DNA from: Cannabis sativa
Lineage: Eukaryota > Streptophyta > Magnoliopsida > Rosales > Cannabaceae
Direction of reading: 5' to 3'
Length of the DNA: 64,000 nt
NCBI RefSeq assembly: GCF_029168945.1
Contig: NC_083603.1
Coordinates: forward strand, 44,020,396-44,084,395
Numbering within the stretch: position 1 is the stretch's first letter; each line of letters opens with the position of its first letter. A program made the position numbers and the translations under genes. The notes under the pieces were generated by a model. It made no database searches, had not been told where the DNA came from, and was given only the letters and a program-made list of their open reading frames with translations. Below, piece by piece: positions 1 to 11,576 of the stretch.

Positions 1-1200
1 AATACAGGCGGGTACCACCGTCCTCAGCAAGTCTCACGTCCCCCCTCCTCGATTGCCCCTGCCCAAACCCAGCAGAATCGACACCCACACCAGAAAACCA
101 GCAGCACAGGCCCCCAAAACCCAACTTCCGGCACTCACTTCCACCCCCTGAAACTCCTCCAAAGCTTCCTTAGCTAACTCAATAACCACTTCCAATCTAG
201 ACTACTTTTTCCCAAACAGAACATAGTTCCTATCATACCACATCCACCACCAAATCTTTGATAACAATGCAAAATTATTTTGATCAAGCTCATCAAAAAG
301 ATAAACAAGCAACTCCGCTAAAGACCCATTCCTACCTCGGTATAGAAGATTCCAAATCTGAAGCTTAGACCATATTGGAAGCAATGAAGAGCAAAAAACT
401 AAAGCATGCTGCAGAGTCTCCGTATCCTCACCACATCTGTGACACATCGGCTGAACAGGAATCTTACGTTTGAGAAGTTGGGAATTAGTTGGGAGAGCCC
501 GATGATACATCCTCCAAAGAAATATTTTGACTTTCTGTGGTACCTTTAAATTCCACATCCCATTCCACCATTGAGCTTGATTCACAGAAGAGCATCCATT
601 CCTTTCACTCACCATATCAAGAGTAACCGCATACCCACTTTTTATTGTATAGCAACCATTATAATTATAATGCTAGCACCACCGATCTTCACATAAACCA
701 CTCCCCAACGGGATACCGAGGATGACATCTATATCCAACCTCAAAAAATATTGGGACAAAGTATGGATATCCCAAGACCCGTCCACACCAATCAAATCAT
801 TAACCATCACACTACCAGTAGGGATAACCGTTACAGGACGAAACGTTCTAGGCCGGGGAATCCAAGGATCCCGAAACGCGTCAATACTTTGCCCGTCCCC
901 CACTACCTTCCTCATCCCCGTCCGCAACAACTCCAACCCCCATATCAGACTTGACCATAAATGAGACGAACCTTGGCGATCTTTAGCCTCCAGTATTGAT
1001 GTGTGCGGAAAATACTTGTGCTTCAAGACACGTCCGGGCAACGAATTCTGCGATTGGAGTAACCGCCAAACTTGTTTAGCAACCATAGCTTGATGAAAAA
1101 GCATCGAATCCTTAAAGCCTAAACCCCTTTTGGACTTCGGTTGACAAACATTCTCCCATTTCTTTTTTAATATACTTATAATATTTTTGCTTCTATGCAA
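1..1200 (-). pseudogene. LINE (non-LTR retrotransposon) ORF2 C-terminal remnant
   Basis: Read on the minus strand, 1200 to 673 encodes the region that follows the reverse-transcriptase core of plant L1-type LINEs (RPKSKRGLGFKD-like, MVAKQVWRLL, the GDGQSIDAFRDPWIP stretch). Positions 615 to 202 encode the zinc-binding zf-RVT domain (WNLKVPQKVKIFLWR, then CHRCGEDTETLQHALVFC). The two blocks share one reading frame and are split by a single TAG at 673-675, where a Trp codon is expected before HYNYNG. A second TAG follows the zf-RVT block near 199. The copy is 5'-truncated at about 1200 and leaves the window on its 3' side, so it is a dead fragment of a longer element. Family assignment is from recognised motifs; the stops are seen directly. 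Confidence 0.85.
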
Positions 1201-3578
1201 ATTCCTTATTAAATTTAAAAATATTTTAACATTTAAAATGTAGATATATAAACCGTCGAATATAAGTCAAACCACCAAAAAATATAACAACAACATATAG
1301 AATAAAAAGCATCTTACTAATTTCAACTTCTATTAAAATAAATTAAATTTCCTTAGTTAAATTATATTATATATAAACTTATCAAATATTTTTAATTTTT
1401 AGTTTCAAGCCAATTTGTTTAACAATGTGGGGTTCGCTTTGTCGGTGATGAAGCCCAAATAGTATCTAACATAATCGATGAAAAACTAATCATACTTGCA
1501 ACAAATATATCTGTAAAATTATTCAAAGATAATTACTACAATACACTATATTTATATATATATATTTGCCATTAATTTTTGAAGATAATAATTTCTTTCA
1601 TTTAATGTATTAATTTTATGTTAAGTCTTAACTTTGTCAACGACAAAAATAATTAATTTTATAATCAATCCTTAACTACAATAAGCAACAACAGGGAGAA
1701 AATGGTAATTTCTCAAATAATAATAATTAATTATATTATAGAATAAATAAAGATAAAAAACAATTGATTATAACAATATATTATTTTAATATTTCTCTGA
1801 ACACATAAGAATAAATTAAAAAAAATATAATTACAAAAAGTTGTACATATCCATTTACATTTTCTTCATTAGTTAGAGTTAAAAAAAATTGTAAAGATCG
1901 TAAATTTCCAATATTTAATGACAATATTATAACCAACATATGTAAATATTTGTATTTTAAATTTTTTTCAAATCCGTAAATTCAATTTTATTACTTTACG
2001 TAAATTAATTTTATCTAAAAATTATTTATAACTATTATGTATAATCTAATTTAGATTACAAAATTCTAAATACAAAGAAAGATTGTTATGACAAATTTAT
2101 CACAATCATTTTACTATATATCATATTTTGGATGTAACAAAAGAGCTCAAAAAATAAAAATATACAACGAAAGATTTAGTCAAAATTATAATAAAAATTA
2201 TACTAAATAGATGATACAACGTGTCTTGCACGTAGTAACCGCCTAGTAAATAAATAGATATTTATTAATTTTATATATTAATTTATTTATATGTTTTTAA
2301 AATATATTTATTAATTTTATATATTTGTGTTTTATTATTATGAGAATTAAATTTTGAATTATATTATATATATATATTTATTTTTTAAATGAAATTCAGT
2401 CAAAATGTTGACTTAAAAAAATAATCCAATAAAAACCAATTGATGCATCCAACGGGCATCCATTAGATCGGGTCGGATAGGTTGACTCAATTTAATTGGA
2501 TGAGATCGGTTGATAAAATCCAACATCTAATAAATAATTAAACTGGATCGGATGTGTCCAAATCCATTAAAGATCCAATAAACACCCCTAAGTTTGAGTG
2601 TTAGCAAGCATAAATAGGAAAGTGTTTCATCAAAATGATGCAACTTATGATATTCATTGAATAAATAAGCCAAAAAAGAAAAAATACATGTAGAATAAGT
2701 AGGAGTAGATTTATAATACGATGCAATTTGAGCAAACAGTTCATCTCTTCTCTGATATAAATCTCTTAGAAATACGAGTACACCTCATTTCTACTTTCTT
2801 GGCTTATTATAACAAGTAGGCTGTCATATTCATAGCATCATTTCTATTTAGAAGATCAACAATGGATTTTCTAATATTAGATTAAATGCTTCTGATAGAT
2901 ACTATTTAGAAGATGAAAGACTATTAGAGATCAAGATATGAGAAAGTACTAGTTTGGTTTATTTTCAACCAATTTGAGAAAAAAGCAGCCATACGCCATA
3001 CCTTAGAAAGAAGCACTGAGAGCAAGCTCCAAACCAGAGCAAAACAAAGTTCAGTAACCAACAATTGAAGCTAACTCCTCAGAATTCAGAAGTAACTGAC
3101 TTGCATGGCAGAATTTAGAAGCAAATCAAACCAAGTACAACTCCAGGCAACTCTCAAGTTTGAATTTGAAATTATAATCTAGAAATTCCACTTTTTATTT
3201 ATAGCTTATTATATTGTTTTTAAGCATTTTTTATAGCAAATTATCAAACTCAACTCAAGAAACATGCTCACAACACAGGCAAAGTAATATAAACAAACTC
3301 ATCAATCATAAAGAATGTAACTTTGGGAACAGTCGTCCAACAAATGTGAGAGAATAAAGACCATTTAAAGTACAGCCCCAAGTTGCTAGCTACATTAGGA
3401 GCTTAAACCAAAGAGTTAGGCTCATGTCTAAGGACCAGAAACAGCTGTCCAAAAATGCATCAGCAACCCCAGCAAGTGACATCAATTATAAACCACTCAA
3501 TAGTCACAGAACCCAAGTAGAGAACCATGTGCTGTAAGTCTTTGCATCATCGATGAACAACATATCCACATGGAGTTC
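1201..3578. other. A+T-rich intergenic DNA with MITE debris
   Basis: No gene is seen. Around 2440-2592 lies GATCGG/GGATCC-rich sequence ending in AACACCCCTAAG, which resembles the end of a TAGGGGTGTT-type hAT MITE; a related stretch occurs near 23640-23790. Positions 3060-3440 resemble the downstream flanks of the F-box genes at 24.5 and 28.8 kb (for example, a shared phrase around CAAAGAGTTAGGCTCATG), so this is the 3' side of the F-box gene duplicon. Confidence 0.5.
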
Positions 3579-4745
3579 TCAACCCTTTAACTTATAAGCA
3601 CTCTCAACATATGTGGTGATGCCCGACACACAATATCTTTCATCCATATTTTTAATCCTATTATTCTTGGTATCATACCAATACCAATAATCAGCTTCAG
3701 AACTACAAATTACAAGATTTCCATTACTCAAAAACTCTTTAGGAACATAGCTAGAATGTTGACCAAAAGTATTTGGAAGAAGACTCAAAAAATTGACTGA
3801 AAAATATTTGAACCAAGAATCAGAGTCATCATATTTCTTCAAAACCCAAATGTCCACTACTTGGACTTCATTCAAAGTGAAAAAGGAAAGACACCCAGAA
3901 AAGTTAGCTAGCTTCTTGACATTAGGTCCTTTTACACTCTGAGGTGACTTTATAAGCCTAAAATTTTCCATACTTATATCAAAGGAAACTATTCCTAAAG
4001 ATGTTTGGTGATGAACAGTTGTATTGCCAAAGCAAATCATCCAATGAATGCACTCATTAACAACAATGGAGCAACCTAAAGATGTATAAATAGTTATATC
4101 AGAAGTAGAGGAAGATTGAAATTCTGAAAATATGTTAGGCATTGCCATTGTTTTCCATGAATTGCTTCTCAAACTATAAATCCCAATTTGGTTACCTTCT
4201 TTAAACTTATTACCAGTGCCAACAATACCATTCTTATCAAGAGATGAGACCTTTACCACTTTGAAATTACTGGTCAAGGGATCATAACCAAGCCCAAGCT
4301 CAGAATGATTACTTCCCAACTCAGGAGAAGGAGGTAGTTCTTTAGACTCATTAATAGTCGGGTTCCATAAATAAACAGCTTTAGTTCTTAAGTCATAAAG
4401 GCCTAATACACCATTATCACTGCCCATAAATAATAACAACGGTGGTTGATCCATTTCAAAAAAGGGAAATTTCTGTAAAGAAATCTCAACAAAACTTTGC
4501 CCTTCACAAATGGATAAATGATGATCGAACCTTCTAACCTTTTTATGGAGAAAAACTACACAAGGTAGTTGACGCTTGAGGTGGAGATCGTTGAAATATT
4601 GGGTCCTTAGCAGAGAGAGCCAAGATTTAGAGACACACTCGCATCGTTTAAGAGATTTGACATCGAGTCTTGAGAGAATGTCCCCAAGAAAATCACAAGG
4701 GATATCGTTGTAATTGTAAAACACACCTTTTTGGAGAGAAGCCAT
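3579..4745 (-). CDS. F-box protein with FBA-type C-terminal domain (sub-type A)
   Basis: An intronless 388-codon gene. The N-terminus carries an F-box at about residues 15-60 (IPCDFLGDILSRLD, then CVSKSWLSLLRTQYF), the module that docks on SKP1 in SCF E3 ubiquitin ligases. From about residue 100 it follows the F-box-associated (FBA) pattern: GSDNGVLGLYD, LWNPTINESKELP, LGLGYDPLTSNFKVVKV, IYSLRSNSWKTM, NECIHWM and a late WVLKKY-DSDSWFKY. Members of this family (CPR1/CPR30-like and S-locus-F-box-like proteins) use the C-terminal beta-propeller to bind a substrate protein, which cannot be predicted here. It is closest in the window to the genes at 29318 and 35746. The ATG at 4745 matches the MA-x-x-x-KG start of those paralogs. 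Length is normal for the family. Confidence 0.9.
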   Translation of the reverse strand: MASLQKGVFYNYNDIPCDFLGDILSRLDVKSLKRCECVSKSWLSLLRTQYFNDLHLKRQLPCVVFLHKKVRRFDHHLSICEGQSFVEISLQKFPFFEMDQPPLLLFMGSDNGVLGLYDLRTKAVYLWNPTINESKELPPSPELGSNHSELGLGYDPLTSNFKVVKVSSLDKNGIVGTGNKFKEGNQIGIYSLRSNSWKTMAMPNIFSEFQSSSTSDITIYTSLGCSIVVNECIHWMICFGNTTVHHQTSLGIVSFDISMENFRLIKSPQSVKGPNVKKLANFSGCLSFFTLNEVQVVDIWVLKKYDDSDSWFKYFSVNFLSLLPNTFGQHSSYVPKEFLSNGNLVICSSEADYWYWYDTKNNRIKNMDERYCVSGITTYVESAYKLKG

Positions 4746-5008
4746 TGGAGACCCAGACTGAGAAATTGAAAGAGATAAGACAACAGAGGAGTTTAGTTAG
4801 TTAGAGAGAAAATGGGTCGTTGACTTTGTTCACGAGTGTTTCTTTGCTTTACCATGTTAATTCATATAAATCATATTTAACATATCAAAACGAGGAACAA
4901 ACCTAGAAGAAGAGGAGAAAGAGTATTAAGAAACGACAGACAAAAGTGTATAGTAAATGTTGTCGTTTTTTTTTTGCCTATGCTTACTTGCAGAGTATTG
5001 TGAGAAGT

Positions 5009-5191
5009 TCAGTCGTCCTCGTCGATGAGTTTTCTGAGGCGATCTTTGACGAAATCCCTACGAGCTTTGAGGCGAGCTTGTTCGGCGTCGAGATTGGAAT
5101 AGGCAAGGTGAGCTCCCACGCCCATAAACGACACTCCTGCCACAAACAACGCCGCCGTCACTGCTAACTGCCTCCGCGTTTGCGGGTACAT
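5009..5191 (-). CDS. Small conserved single-pass membrane protein (60 aa)
   Basis: A 60-codon open frame. A short basic N-terminus (MYPQTRRQ) is followed by one hydrophobic segment at about residues 9-31 (LAVTAALFVAGVSFMGVGAHLAY) and a charged helical tail rich in Arg, Lys, Glu and Asp ending LRKLIDEDD. The organisation suggests a small organelle or ER membrane protein with a soluble helical tail; I recall similar 60-residue unnamed plant proteins but cannot name a function. The frame is unusually G+C-rich for this window, which supports it being a real gene. It lies 263 bp upstream of the F-box gene on the same strand. The minus-strand leader is purine-rich: GAA and AGAGAA runs at 5193-5250. 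Confidence 0.72.
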   Translation of the reverse strand: MYPQTRRQLAVTAALFVAGVSFMGVGAHLAYSNLDAEQARLKARRDFVKDRLRKLIDEDD

Positions 5192-6491
5192 CTCCTCTTC
5201 TCTTCTCTTCTCTTCGATTTCGCCCTTTCTTCTTCTTCTTCTTCTTCCTTAATTGTTAATTTATGTTCACCATAGTTAAAATTTAGCTTAAATTTCTAAC
5301 TTTTCCAATGTACATATCAAATAGATTTATATAGAAATATTCAAATATGGGTTTGAAGAGCAATACCCCCAAGTTGCATTTTTTATTATGAAAATGTATT
5401 ACTTTACCTTTTACTTGAAGATGGATCTTAATAGAGACTGAGTTGAGACTTTAGGGCAACACCCCAAGTTGCATTTTGTTCCATGTGAATTGATATATGA
5501 ATTTTGATTAAGATGTAGGTTGTTACATTAGTTGTTATTAGATTTTTATGTAAAATTTCTTAAAAATATATATATAAAAAAAAATTATTTTAAAGTGTAA
5601 AAATAGAAAGACTAATTTTATTTTTTTTTTATCAAGAATTCATTGTGTTAAAAAAAAGAGAAATTACCCCATATAGTATTTTTATTTTTTATTTTCAAAT
5701 TTATGGTTTGGATTTCTAAGGTGGTTTCTCTCTGGTGATTTTTATGTGTGTTGTTATACGGATTTTTGTTGCAATTCAAGTTGCTTCGTTAGTTGCAATA
5801 GGAGTTTCTATGTAGAATTCTATAATAATAAAAAAAATAAAAATTATTTTGAAATGTAAAAATGAAAAAGCTTCAAAAAAAAAAAAAAATCATTAATCAA
5901 TAAACATTACAAATCAACTAGGGTTGTCACCTCATGATACAAAGATCACACTTTACAATTGATCTAATAATCTCATAACTAATCTATCCCTCTTAGCAAA
6001 TTCCACTTATTTATAATTGCAACTCTTGCTTTAATATACAACTTTATCAATTGTAATTTGAATCGAGATTACTTGCACAGAATAACGGGCATTAGTGAAT
6101 CGCACTAGCAACCATTGATTAAAGGTTCCTAAACTTTACTATGTTGTTGACTGTTTTATTCATGGGTACGTGATTTTAATTCTTCGTACAACTACAAATC
6201 ACAATCTCATATATGAATAAAGAATTTTTTTGATATTTATATATAAATTATTCAATATTAGATATTAATAATTTAATATTCATGCATATGTCAAGATATT
6301 CAACTCTTGTTAATAATCAAAAATGTCTTTACAAGATTTTCAGGGCATAAACCCTAACACGTTCTGCCTTCATATAATTCCATTTGTGGCATTCTGAAAT
6401 TTTCTAGCAAGGATGCTTCTATTATTATTTTAGTATGCGGTTTCAAATCCTCCTCTTCCGAATCTGACACGGCTTCGCTTTGTTTCCAGGC
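5192..6491. other. Intergenic DNA with a dispersed repeat
   Basis: 5193-5250 is the (CTT)/(TCTCT)-rich leader of the small gene. About 5640-5880 matches 34720-35060 (shared TTTCTAAGGTGGTT/TTTCTAAAGTAGTT, TTTTTGTTGCAATT and a closing TAGAATTC run), so it is a dispersed repeat. Within 5360-5490 the phrase CCCCAAGTTGCATTTT occurs twice. No gene is seen from 5900 to 6490. Confidence 0.45.
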
Positions 6492-7394
6492 TTAACATTC
6501 TATGAGCTTAGTCAATGCGGTAATTTGATAATCCAGCCGCCTAGTATGTTCGTCCGGGTATTCGCGTTCCCAGATTTCATGGTTGATACTATTCCTGAGA
6601 TCGCCTCTACAAGGATTTTCTTTCTTGCCTTTTGATTGATCTCTTTTTGCATTCAAGCTTTCCTGGAGGTCTGCTATTGACATACTATCTTCAGGGAAAA
6701 TTTCTTTCATTCTTTCACTCTGCTTAACAAAATCACCAGGGTAGTTTTTTCTGCTGTGCAATTCTGCCTTGTGGATCAATCGGGTGACCTTGCCCTAGAG
6801 TATCGACAACCTTCTTTTTTTGTGTAGGTTGGTTGGATACGTTCTTGTTGAACCTTGGAGAATTTAGAGCAGTCTTTTTTGCAGGTTCCTTCATAACACC
6901 TTTTCCTTTGTCCCTTGTGGGATCAGAAGTTCCAGGATCTGTAAGATTAGCCTTTTTTGTAGTGTTATTTTCTAGAGTAGGCTCCTCAAGATCATTTTCT
7001 TCAAGATCTTCATCTTCGAGCTTGATTTGGGTTTGCAATTTGTATTTGACGAGAAAATACCTACTGGGCTGCCAATTTTTATTTAGTCTCAAGAAGCTCC
7101 TTAGCCATCCGAATTACTTCGAGATCTCGCTCGTAATAATATTAGTCCTCATTTTTATTATTACCATCATATTTAGGATCACCATGCTGGTCTTCTTGAT
7201 CATCCTCGTCAATAGGATCACTTGCTTCTCCCACTGCTGATTCTTTGTGGCAGGACGACTGTCCACTTTAGACGTTTCTCTATCCCTAGCTACACCCTTC
7301 TTGGCATGTGTGGTAGAGGTGGATCAACATCATCCATGGTCGAAGTTGCACCATGAGCAGTCGATTTAGAGACGGTGGTTCTGGTGACTACCAT
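6492..7394 (-). pseudogene. Probable degenerate LTR-retrotransposon gag-type region
   Basis: Three minus-strand open pieces in different frames form a decayed hydrophilic polyprotein-like stretch. The first begins MVVTRTTVSKSTAHG at 7394 and contains DVDPPLPHMPRRV. The second (7092-6733) is acidic then basic (LEDEDLEENDLEEP, DPTRDKGKGVMKEP, GHPIDPQGRIAQQKK). The third (6779-6492) contains MKEIFPEDSMSIADLQESL. The second and third overlap by a frameshift. N-terminal gag-like polyproteins of plant retroelements have this style, but no zinc knuckle, protease or polymerase is visible, so the assignment is inference. It is clearly not an intact host gene. Confidence 0.35.
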
Positions 7395-7479
7395 TGTTAT
7401 AGTGTGGAACGTTGGTATCAAATCTTTCTTCAGTCTCAATGAAAGCATCAAAATATTTACTGAGATATTGAAAAACAAA

Positions 7480-8690
7480 TATAAAATATAATAAAACTAA
7501 AGAAAATAAATAAAATATAAAGATTTAGACGAGGATTTTGACGTGATTCGAGTATTAACGAGCTCTAGTTCACTAGTCAATATTATTTAGCTAGAAAAGC
7601 CTTTGAGTACTACACAAGTATTTGTTCACGTTTTATGAACCCTATTTCTTGCCTTAACTTGTAAGAAATAAATTTTCAACCTTTTGCATGAAGGATTATC
7701 ATTATATTTATTGGCTTAGGATATCTATATAAATGTGGCCCACTGATGGAGTAAATACAAATTATATAAATGACATTTAGGTCGATTTGATGAGGCCTAG
7801 CACATGAGGCTATTGTTATATGCTTACGTGTAATTTACTTGACAACAGGTGGAAAACGTGAGTCATTTCCACGTATAATAAATGTAATTTGATGACTGTT
7901 TGATAATCACCATATTTCCTTGTATGGAATGCTTGATTTTTGGAATTAACTTTCGAAACAAAGTCCTGATATGATGGGATTCTTTATTAAATGAGCACTG
8001 AATTAACCTTGACATCTAGAGGCTATTTATCATCTTTCTGGAAGCATTACTAGTGGGTATTCGGATGCTCTCTTTGTTGGACTCTTCTTGTCATAGAACC
8101 TAGATGGCCCGACTTAATAAATTCAATCCATTATCTTTATTGGGATTATAAATTGGGCCTTTGTTAATTGAATTTTGGTCTTGGAAGTACATGTGTCTCT
8201 CTTCTAGAAACACGAATAATAGGAATGTTAAGTTATATCATAATAACTTAATTTAAGAACACTTTACATTTTCATACAAAGTGATGATATATCTTTAAGA
8301 TACTAAAGATTATATTTATAGATACTTTATTGAAATAAATTGATATTTTGGAAATTTAGTTAACCACTTAAATTATGACTTCACTCATTATATTGATTCA
8401 CATAAATCAATATTTAATTACATTCTTAAGATTACCATTAGGTTGTATCGAGGAGAACCTTAATTTTCTTTCCAATATAGAAGTCAGATTCATTTATTGT
8501 TTTGAGGATACATCTCTTATGATGTATTATAGAGTTTCATACTAGGCCTAGAGTTCAGAATTATATTTTTCAAGCCTGTTATAGTGAGATTTCTCTCACC
8601 TAGAAACTTGAGACCAAACACCTGTTTAGAGGACACGTGTACTCAGATTTCCAATGAAAGCTGAGATGTCCATGAGAGTCTCTTCGAAGT
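7480..8690. other. Intergenic DNA, no recognisable gene
   Basis: Possibly the leader or LTR flank of the gag-like remnant; the stretch 7500-7680 reads like a retroelement non-coding terminus. No terminal inverted repeats or coding frame could be established. Confidence 0.35.
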
Positions 8691-9560
8691 TTTAAACCTC
8701 GCCCAAGATAGAATCAGCGAGATATAGCAAGCATGACCAAAGTCTGATCGCACGATCATAACTCGTGTTATATGGGACAAGAGAATAACTCGCATATATC
8801 GAACTATGTGCGAGTACCCTCTCTATATCCTTATATAAACACGAAGACCGACTTTCTATAATACGCGTTGGTCCCAAAGACCCTGTCGCCTCGATAAACC
8901 AATATAGACTCGCATGTCTAGGTTCTGTCAGCTCGTCATGCGATGTCCACAAAGGCGACTATCTAAGAACGCAGACATCCTAAACGTAATGATAGACCTG
9001 CGAGTTTAACATCGGAATATGAACAGTCAACTCGCAGATTCGGAAGACGCATACGCTGATGAGCTTAGTAACTGCCGTTCATTTATTAATGTTAACGTTG
9101 TTTAGTTTAATTATTGTAATTCAATGTGTAAAAACGGATTGACAATGAATGCAATCCTTGTATAACTGATCAGACACCTGCTTTGTATATAAAGGGGCGA
9201 TCCACCGTGAAATGGCACCTACGAAACTCTTGCTACAGTAGACTAAGCAGACCGTGATCTGACTGAACCACTATAATCCTCTGTCTTATTGTTATTTCCA
9301 GTTTTCTGTGAAGCATTTCTCATTCCCAGTTTGAGTACTCGCCACTCTAGGTTGAATACTCGCAGTTGTTCTTCATATAGTTTTCTTTCTGTTATTGATA
9401 ATATCATATATATTTGGTGTTGCGAAATTTGCTCGACAACAAGGCCATTAAGAATTACAATAAATTCAGTTATAGTATTTATGACTAAGAACTATAATAG
9501 TTGTAGTCGAGGCTAGTATATCAACATTAAGTATTTATCCATAAAAATACGTGATAAGTT
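8690..9560 (+). mobile_element. LTR-like sequence with TATA box (boundaries uncertain)
   Basis: This stretch stands out in base composition from its A+T-rich surroundings. It has many CTCGCA/GCGAGT words and a good plus-strand TATA motif (TATATAAAGGGG, near 9186-9197) followed by a leader-like region. That is the U3-R-U5 look of a Ty3-type LTR. Terminal TG/CA ends and a target duplication were not found. Two short open frames in it show no protein-like composition. Confidence 0.4.
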
Positions 9561-10838
9561 GTCGTTAAGCACACAACACTGAATTGTATAATTGCAGTAT
9601 CGTTGATTAAAGGCATGTTGCAACATAATTCAAGGATCATAAAGTAAACATGTGATTCAATTTTTCCTTTTGTAGTTTTTTTTGTACAATTAAATTATTC
9701 AATGAAACTCTAATTTCGATATTTTTTCATATTCATGTGCATCTAATTAATTTTAATCTGAGAAAATTATTTTCAGAGGACTAGAATAAACATACTTTAA
9801 AGTTTATTCTCTTAAGTATATTGCCACTAAGTACATTATTATATAATAAATATATTGTGATATATGAAAGCTAATACTCGCTATTTAATGAGTACTTGTT
9901 ACTATGATTTATATGTTTATTATGTAATAAATAATATTGGATTTAAGTAGTAAATTTAAATACTAATTAAGTGAGAGAATATTAGAATATATAAATATAT
10001 ATGTTCAATATATATGTATATTTATATATGAAAATAGAGGATATTCTACATTCATTTAAGATTGTTCATGTATATATTTAAAGATTCATATTAATCTAAT
10101 AATGCATCAATATATTTTCAAACAAAATAAAAAATAAAAAATAATGCATCAATAATGCTATATGTGGCACTTGACACTTTAAAGTCATCTCTTAGCATTT
10201 CTCTTACATTTAGGGTATTTTAGTTGGGAGAAATAAAAACACATGAATAAATTGTAAATGAGAATAAAAACAAAAATAAAATAAAATAAAATTTAAAATA
10301 CACAAAAAATAATAAAAAAATTATTAAATTTTTTCTCATTTTAAATTAGAATAAATTCTTTTATTTTAAAATAGAAGTACTATTCCACCAAATTCAATGG
10401 TAAAATGACATTATAATACTTAAAAATATAACCAAACAAAAAATAGAACAAAAATCAATTCATTTTCATTTCATTTAATTACCTTTAACTAAACCCCATC
10501 TAAGATAAAAGGTTGAAATAATGCTATACGAGACCAAAAAAAAAAAAATAGAAAAAACTCAGGCAAACAAAAGTGATGAAAAAGTTTAATGGAATACGGC
10601 AATACCACTAAAACGACAACTTTATATGCAATTGGATAATCAAATCAATAAACCAAAGTGAGACTAAAAAACACATTGGCCACTAGCTATTATTTATTCA
10701 TTATTTAAATGGGAGATCATCAGAAATCAATTTTTTATAATTATTTAGCTCTCATGTTTTGATTAAACAATGATATAGAAAAGTCCAAAATTAATAGACA
10801 GATAGATACTAACTTTATGCAAGCCTAAAATATCGTTT
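9561..10838. other. A+T-rich intergenic DNA with a degenerate MITE
   Basis: About 10205-10500 is a decayed relative of the GGTGGCGTTTGG-type MITEs at 53750 and 61247: shared AATAAAATTTAAAATACA, TTATTAAATTTTTTCTC, TATTCCACCAAA and ATTTCATTTAATTACCT words in the same order. No gene is seen. Confidence 0.5.
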
Positions 10839-11450
10839 TATAAATACCATTTTGGACCCTATGTTTTACAAAAGTTACTAATTGGATTCTCTGTTTTGTT
10901 AAATGACAAAATAGACCCTGTATTTTCTAAAATAGTATAAATAAGACCCTTAGGGCTCGTTTGGAACGCCGTATTAGGTCGCATTGTATTGTATTGTATT
11001 ATATTGAATTGTATTTTATGTAATATTTTTATGTAAAACTATATGTGGTATTAGCTTTTATGGACACCTAAATATATAATATTTTAGTATAAATTAAAGT
11101 TTAACATAGTATTATATAAAAATATGATATATAATCCAATTCAATATAATACAATACAATACAATACGACCTAATACCATGTTCCAAACGAGCTCTTAAT
11201 TTAATTTGTGACAACTGTTTTTTTTAATATAACCAACTTGAAAATACGAACAGATATAGAATATATGTAAACAGTTTTGTCATAACACTTTTAGATCGAA
11301 TTATTATTAAATTTTATTTTGACAAAAAATTAGTTCAAGATCCTATTTTTACCATTTTGGAAAATACAGGGTCCATTTTATCATTTAACAAAACAGAAGG
11401 TCCAATCAATAACTTTTGCAAAATACAGGTCCAAATCGTATTTACCCTTT
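10839..11450. mobile_element. MITE with ~110-bp terminal inverted repeats (Mutator-like), host of a nested MITE
   Basis: The left arm (10841-10950: ATACCATTTTGGACCCTATG ... TTTTGTTAAATGACAAAATA ...) is the inverted complement of the right arm (about 11339-11450: ... TATTTTACCC). Long arms without coding capacity fit a non-autonomous Mutator-like element. The two arms are now separated by an inserted Tourist-like MITE. A related copy without that insertion lies at 43149-43510. Exact ends and target duplication were not resolved. Confidence 0.75.
10953..11195. mobile_element. Tourist/PIF-Harbinger-like MITE, nested
   Basis: Terminal inverted repeats GGGCTCGTTTGGAAC (left) and GTTCCAAACGAGCTC (right) differ at one base and are flanked by the 3-bp target duplication TTA (10950-10952 and 11196-11198), as expected for PIF/Harbinger-type elements. 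Length is 243 bp. The subterminal parts repeat TTGTATTGTATTG and its complement. It sits inside the larger inverted-repeat MITE. Confidence 0.85.
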
Positions 11451-11510
11451 ATTTTACCTCTTTATTTTACCTTAATTTTTGTTCTCTACTTCTCTCTTCA
11501 TGAATATGTT

Positions 11511-11517
11511 TATAAAA
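11511..11517 (+). promoter_or_regulatory. TATA box candidate of the first reductase gene
   Basis: TATAAAA, 60 bp upstream of the ATG at 11577 and about 60 bp downstream of the end of the nested MITE complex. Placement fits a short 5' leader. No experimental start site is known. Confidence 0.5.
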
Positions 11518-11576
11518 TGTCAACTGGTTAAAACATAGTGAGTCTCTTATCTCTGAGATTTGAAAATATTGAAAGA

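Noticed and set aside
8692..9516. Two frames of 75-86 codons in the LTR-like stretch
   Set aside because: Composition is not protein-like and a TATA box lies between them; better explained as non-coding LTR sequence.
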